From an uncultured Alphaproteobacteria bacterium (GTDB lineage: Bacteria; Pseudomonadota; Alphaproteobacteria; Rhizobiales; Aestuariivirgaceae): a stretch of 8,324 nucleotides of DNA. The notes beneath the pieces are model-generated. The model saw only the letters and a program-made list of their open reading frames with translations, was not told the DNA's origin and searched no databases. The stretch is taken from positions 1 through 8,324 of the forward strand of contig CALMLK010000408.1 in the NCBI GenBank assembly GCA_937868035.1. The letters run 5' to 3'. Made by a program: the position numbers and the translations under genes. Shown here in pieces: positions 5,989 to 8,324 of this stretch. Every line of letters starts with the position of its first letter. Position 1 is the first letter of the stretch.

Positions 5989-7461
5989 TTGCGCGACTGG
6001 CTTATCCACCTGAAGAGAAACGAATTTTCCAGTCTTCAGGCGCAAATCCGCGAAGCTCTTGTCTCCGCCATCCTGGACCGCAAGCTGGACCAGTCTGAAC
6101 CCATTCCCTCCACCCGCAAGATGGCGAAGTCGCTCGGCGTATCACGGAACACTGTCGTGCTGGCCTACCAGGGCCTGCTCGACGACGGCTATCTCGTGGC
6201 GCGGGAACGCTCGGGCTATTACGTCGCCGACAAGGCGCTGGAGGATACGGCAACCTCGGTGCGACCGGTGATCACGCGAGCGCGCAGCGGGGCGGGTGCC
6301 GATGTGACGCGCCAGTTCAAGACGCGGCCCTCGATGCAGGAAAACCAGTCGAAGCCGCTGAACTGGCAGGACTATACCTACCCCTTCATCTATGGCCAGG
6401 TGGACCACACGCTGTTTCCGCTGGCGGAATGGCGGGAGTGCACACGCCAGGCGCTGGGCAAGAAATGGCTGGGCGCGTGGACCAACGACTCATGGGAACA
6501 TGATGATCCGCTTCTGGTGGAACAGATCCGCCGGCGCATTCTGCCGCGCCGGGGCATCATGGCGAGTGACGATGAGATTCTCATCACGCTCGGCGCGCAG
6601 AATGCCCTCTTCCTCCTGTCCAGCCTGCTGGTGGACCGCGCCAGCAAGGTCGGCATGGAAGACCCTGGCTATACCGACGCGCGCAACATGTTCCGGCTGC
6701 GCTCGGACAACGTGAAGCTGCTGCCCGTCGATGAACAGGGGCTAGTCATCAATCAGGCGCTGGATGGGCTTGACCTCGTCTTCACCACGCCAAGCCACCA
6801 GTTCCCCACGACCGTCACCATGCCGCTGGAGCGGCGGCTGGCGCTGCTCAAGAAAGCGCAGGAGCAGGATTTTCTCATCATCGAGGACGACTACGAGTTC
6901 GAGACCAACTATGTGAACGAGCCCTGCCCCGCGCTGAAGTCGCTCGATGACGATGGCCGCGTGATCTACGTTGGCTCGCTGTCCAAGACCTTGTTCCCCG
7001 GCTTGCGGCTCGGTTTCATGGTGGGGCCGCGCGAACTGATTTCGGAAGCGCGGGCGCTGCGCCGGCTCATGGTGCGCCATGCGCCCAATAACAACCAGCG
7101 GGCCGCGGCCTTGTTCCTCTCGCTCGGCCATCACGACACCCTCATCCGCCGCCTGCACAAATCCTACCGTGCCCGCTGGGAGATCATGGGCAAGGCACTC
7201 GCCGACCATCTGCCCAATGCGTCGCGAAACCCGTCCTTCGGCGGCACGGCCTATTGGGTGAAGGGGCCTGCGAAGCTCGACAGTGGCGAACTCTACAAGG
7301 CAGCGCTGGCAAAGAGCATCTTCATCGAGCCGGGCCGCATCACCTTTGGCGGTCCGAAACCGCCGCTCAATTATTTCCGGCTCGCATTCTCCTCCATCGA
7401 CGAGAAAAAGATCGAGCCGGGAATCAAGCTGCTCGCCGATACCATCCGCGCGATCGGCTGA
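5989..7461 (+). CDS. MocR/PdxR-family regulator: GntR winged helix fused to aminotransferase-like PLP domain (TauR-like)
   Basis: This 490-residue transcription factor carries a GntR-type winged helix-turn-helix at about residues 14-78 (PSTRKMAKSLGVSRNTVVLAY is the recognition region; the wing ends at SGYYVAD). A linker of about 45 residues follows, then a fold-type I aminotransferase-like domain (about 125-486). PLP-binding residues are intact: IIEDDYEFE (297-305) with the Asp that contacts the pyridine nitrogen, Lys333 in SLSKTLFPGLRLGF for the Schiff base, and the carboxylate-type Arg464 in NYFRLAF. Such proteins use PLP to sense amines or amino acids rather than to catalyse. Subfamily features recall TauR, but the ligand cannot be proven. 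The start is TTG, because an in-frame stop at 5953-5955 leaves no ATG or GTG upstream. The resulting N-terminus MRDWLIHL is typical of the family, with only a weak GGA ribosome site about ten bases away. It is divergent from soeA and followed three bases later by the transporter gene. Confidence 0.9.
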   Translation: MRDWLIHLKRNEFSSLQAQIREALVSAILDRKLDQSEPIPSTRKMAKSLGVSRNTVVLAYQGLLDDGYLVARERSGYYVADKALEDTATSVRPVITRARSGAGADVTRQFKTRPSMQENQSKPLNWQDYTYPFIYGQVDHTLFPLAEWRECTRQALGKKWLGAWTNDSWEHDDPLLVEQIRRRILPRRGIMASDDEILITLGAQNALFLLSSLLVDRASKVGMEDPGYTDARNMFRLRSDNVKLLPVDEQGLVINQALDGLDLVFTTPSHQFPTTVTMPLERRLALLKKAQEQDFLIIEDDYEFETNYVNEPCPALKSLDDDGRVIYVGSLSKTLFPGLRLGFMVGPRELISEARALRRLMVRHAPNNNQRAAALFLSLGHHDTLIRRLHKSYRARWEIMGKALADHLPNASRNPSFGGTAYWVKGPAKLDSGELYKAALAKSIFIEPGRITFGGPKPPLNYFRLAFSSIDEKKIEPGIKLLADTIRAIG

Positions 7462-7464
7462 ACC

Positions 7465-8324
7465 ATGGCTGTCGCGTCCGTGGTGCAAAGCCGGTTGAAA
7501 GCCGCCCTCTTCGCGGTGGGCTCGGTGGGGCTTGCTTCGGCGCAGGACGCCATCGTCAAGGGTGTGAGCCACGACCTGCCGGCCTATGAGGCGGTGATCT
7601 TCCGGACCGTGGCGTCGCTGCCGCTGCTGTTCGGGTGGCTGCTGTGGACCGGTGCGGCCTCAAATCTGTTCCCGGCGCGCATGCTGCCGTTACTGTTCCT
7701 GCGCTCGATCATTCTGTGCACGGCCTATTTCGGCTTCGTGTTGTCGATTGCGGCACTGCCGCTCGCCACATCTGTCTCGATCTATTTCACCATGCCGTTT
7801 GTGGTGGCGGCGCTTGCGGGATGGACGCTGGGAGAGAAGGTTCCACGTTACCGCTGGTTTGCCATCACCATCGGATTTGCGGGCGTTCTCATCATGGTGC
7901 GGCCAGGATCGGATGCCTTCCAGCCTGCTGCGATCTACGCCCTCTGGTCGGCCGTAGGGTATGCGATCGGCCAGATGATCGGGCGTCATCTGTCCTTGCG
8001 CGTTGAATCCGCTGTCATCGCCAATTGGCAGAACGTCACCTATTTTGCCGTCGCCTGTTTGATCGGCCTCATCGCGCCCGCCTTTTCGGGCATGGCGATT
8101 GAAGACAAGTCATTGGCCTTCCTGCTGCGGCCCTGGGTGTGGCCGGATGCGGAACAGTTCGTGCTGCTCATCATCATGGGCGTGCTGAGTGCGCTTGCTT
8201 CAGCGGGTTTCATTCTTGCCTACCGCAATGCCGAGGCAAATTTTGTCGCGCCGTTCGAGTACACCGCGCTGCTGTGGGCCGTCACCAATGGCGTGCTGTT
8301 CTTCGGCGACTTCCCTGATTCCTA
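7465..8324 (+). CDS. EamA/DMT-superfamily membrane transporter (3' end outside window)
   Basis: An ATG three bases after the regulator stop opens a frame of 286 codons that continues past the right edge. The protein is very hydrophobic and shows the two-repeat plan of the drug/metabolite transporter superfamily. The first EamA half (about residues 12-146) includes FRTVASLPLLFGWLL, SIYFTMPFVVAALAGWTLGE and ITIGFAGVLIMVRPG. The second half starts near 156 (IYALWSAVGYAIGQMIGR) and reaches ANFVAPFEYTALLWAVTNGV, the typical paired signature near the C-terminus. About ten helices are expected, and perhaps only the last one or part of it is missing, since family members are usually around 300 residues. 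No strong ribosome site is seen, so translation is probably coupled to the regulator gene. The substrate is unknown: relatives carry amino acids, S-adenosylmethionine or other metabolites. Its position with a PLP-dependent sensor and soeABC suggests an amine, amino-sulfonate or similar compound, but this is inference. Confidence 0.88.
   Translation, partial: MAVASVVQSRLKAALFAVGSVGLASAQDAIVKGVSHDLPAYEAVIFRTVASLPLLFGWLLWTGAASNLFPARMLPLLFLRSIILCTAYFGFVLSIAALPLATSVSIYFTMPFVVAALAGWTLGEKVPRYRWFAITIGFAGVLIMVRPGSDAFQPAAIYALWSAVGYAIGQMIGRHLSLRVESAVIANWQNVTYFAVACLIGLIAPAFSGMAIEDKSLAFLLRPWVWPDAEQFVLLIIMGVLSALASAGFILAYRNAEANFVAPFEYTALLWAVTNGVLFFGDFPDS

Noticed and set aside
5871..6098. Short ATG-started frames before and across the regulator start (5807-6013, 5871-6098)
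   Set aside because: They overlap the operator and the regulator N-terminus in other frames, have no ribosome site and no conserved sequence. The regulator frame itself has the clear winged-helix motif.
1..8324. CRISPR arrays, tRNA/rRNA genes, insertion sequences, phage or defence islands
   Set aside because: I saw no repeat-spacer pattern, RNA gene motifs, transposase, terminal repeats or defence domains; coding sequences fill almost the whole window.

Overview
This window is GC-rich, gene-dense chromosomal DNA that looks alphaproteobacterial, most likely from the Rhizobiales/Hyphomicrobiales or a close relative. The evidence is the minC-minD pair with alphaproteobacterial-type MinD sequence, a consensus CtrA box in front of minC, and the close match of the remaining proteins to alphaproteobacterial families as I know them. 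I could not run a search, so the taxonomic call is inference.

Layout. On the minus strand, reading from about 5860 down to 1, there are two transcription units in series. The first is soeA-soeB-soeC (5856 to 1328). It encodes a cytoplasmic, membrane-anchored sulfite dehydrogenase of the complex iron-sulfur molybdoenzyme type: a catalytic subunit with Mo-bisMGD and one [4Fe-4S] cluster, a four-cluster ferredoxin-like subunit, and an eight-helix DmsC/NrfD-like quinone-reducing anchor. The second is minC-minD (1221 to 1; minD runs off the left edge), which places the division septum. The 106-base gap between them carries a TTAA-N7-TTAACCAT CtrA box and no convincing terminator. On the plus strand, divergent from soeA, lie a MocR/PdxR-type regulator (a GntR winged helix fused to an aminotransferase-like PLP domain) and, three bases after its stop, an EamA/DMT-family membrane transporter that runs off the right edge.

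How the parts fit. The 132-base divergent region holds a perfect 9-1-9 palindrome with a further direct half-site 18 bases upstream. It is a plausible operator for the MocR protein to control both itself (with the transporter) and soeABC. MocR proteins with this domain plan sense amines or amino acids through PLP. Taurine-type regulators (TauR) belong to this family, and SoeABC is the known sink for sulfite released in sulfonate breakdown. The best working model is therefore a sulfite-detoxifying and energy-conserving module induced by an amino-sulfonate or related amine. The ligand and the transporter's cargo cannot be read from the sequence. No mobile elements, CRISPR arrays, RNA genes or large unexplained non-coding regions were seen, and I found no wholly undescribed system.
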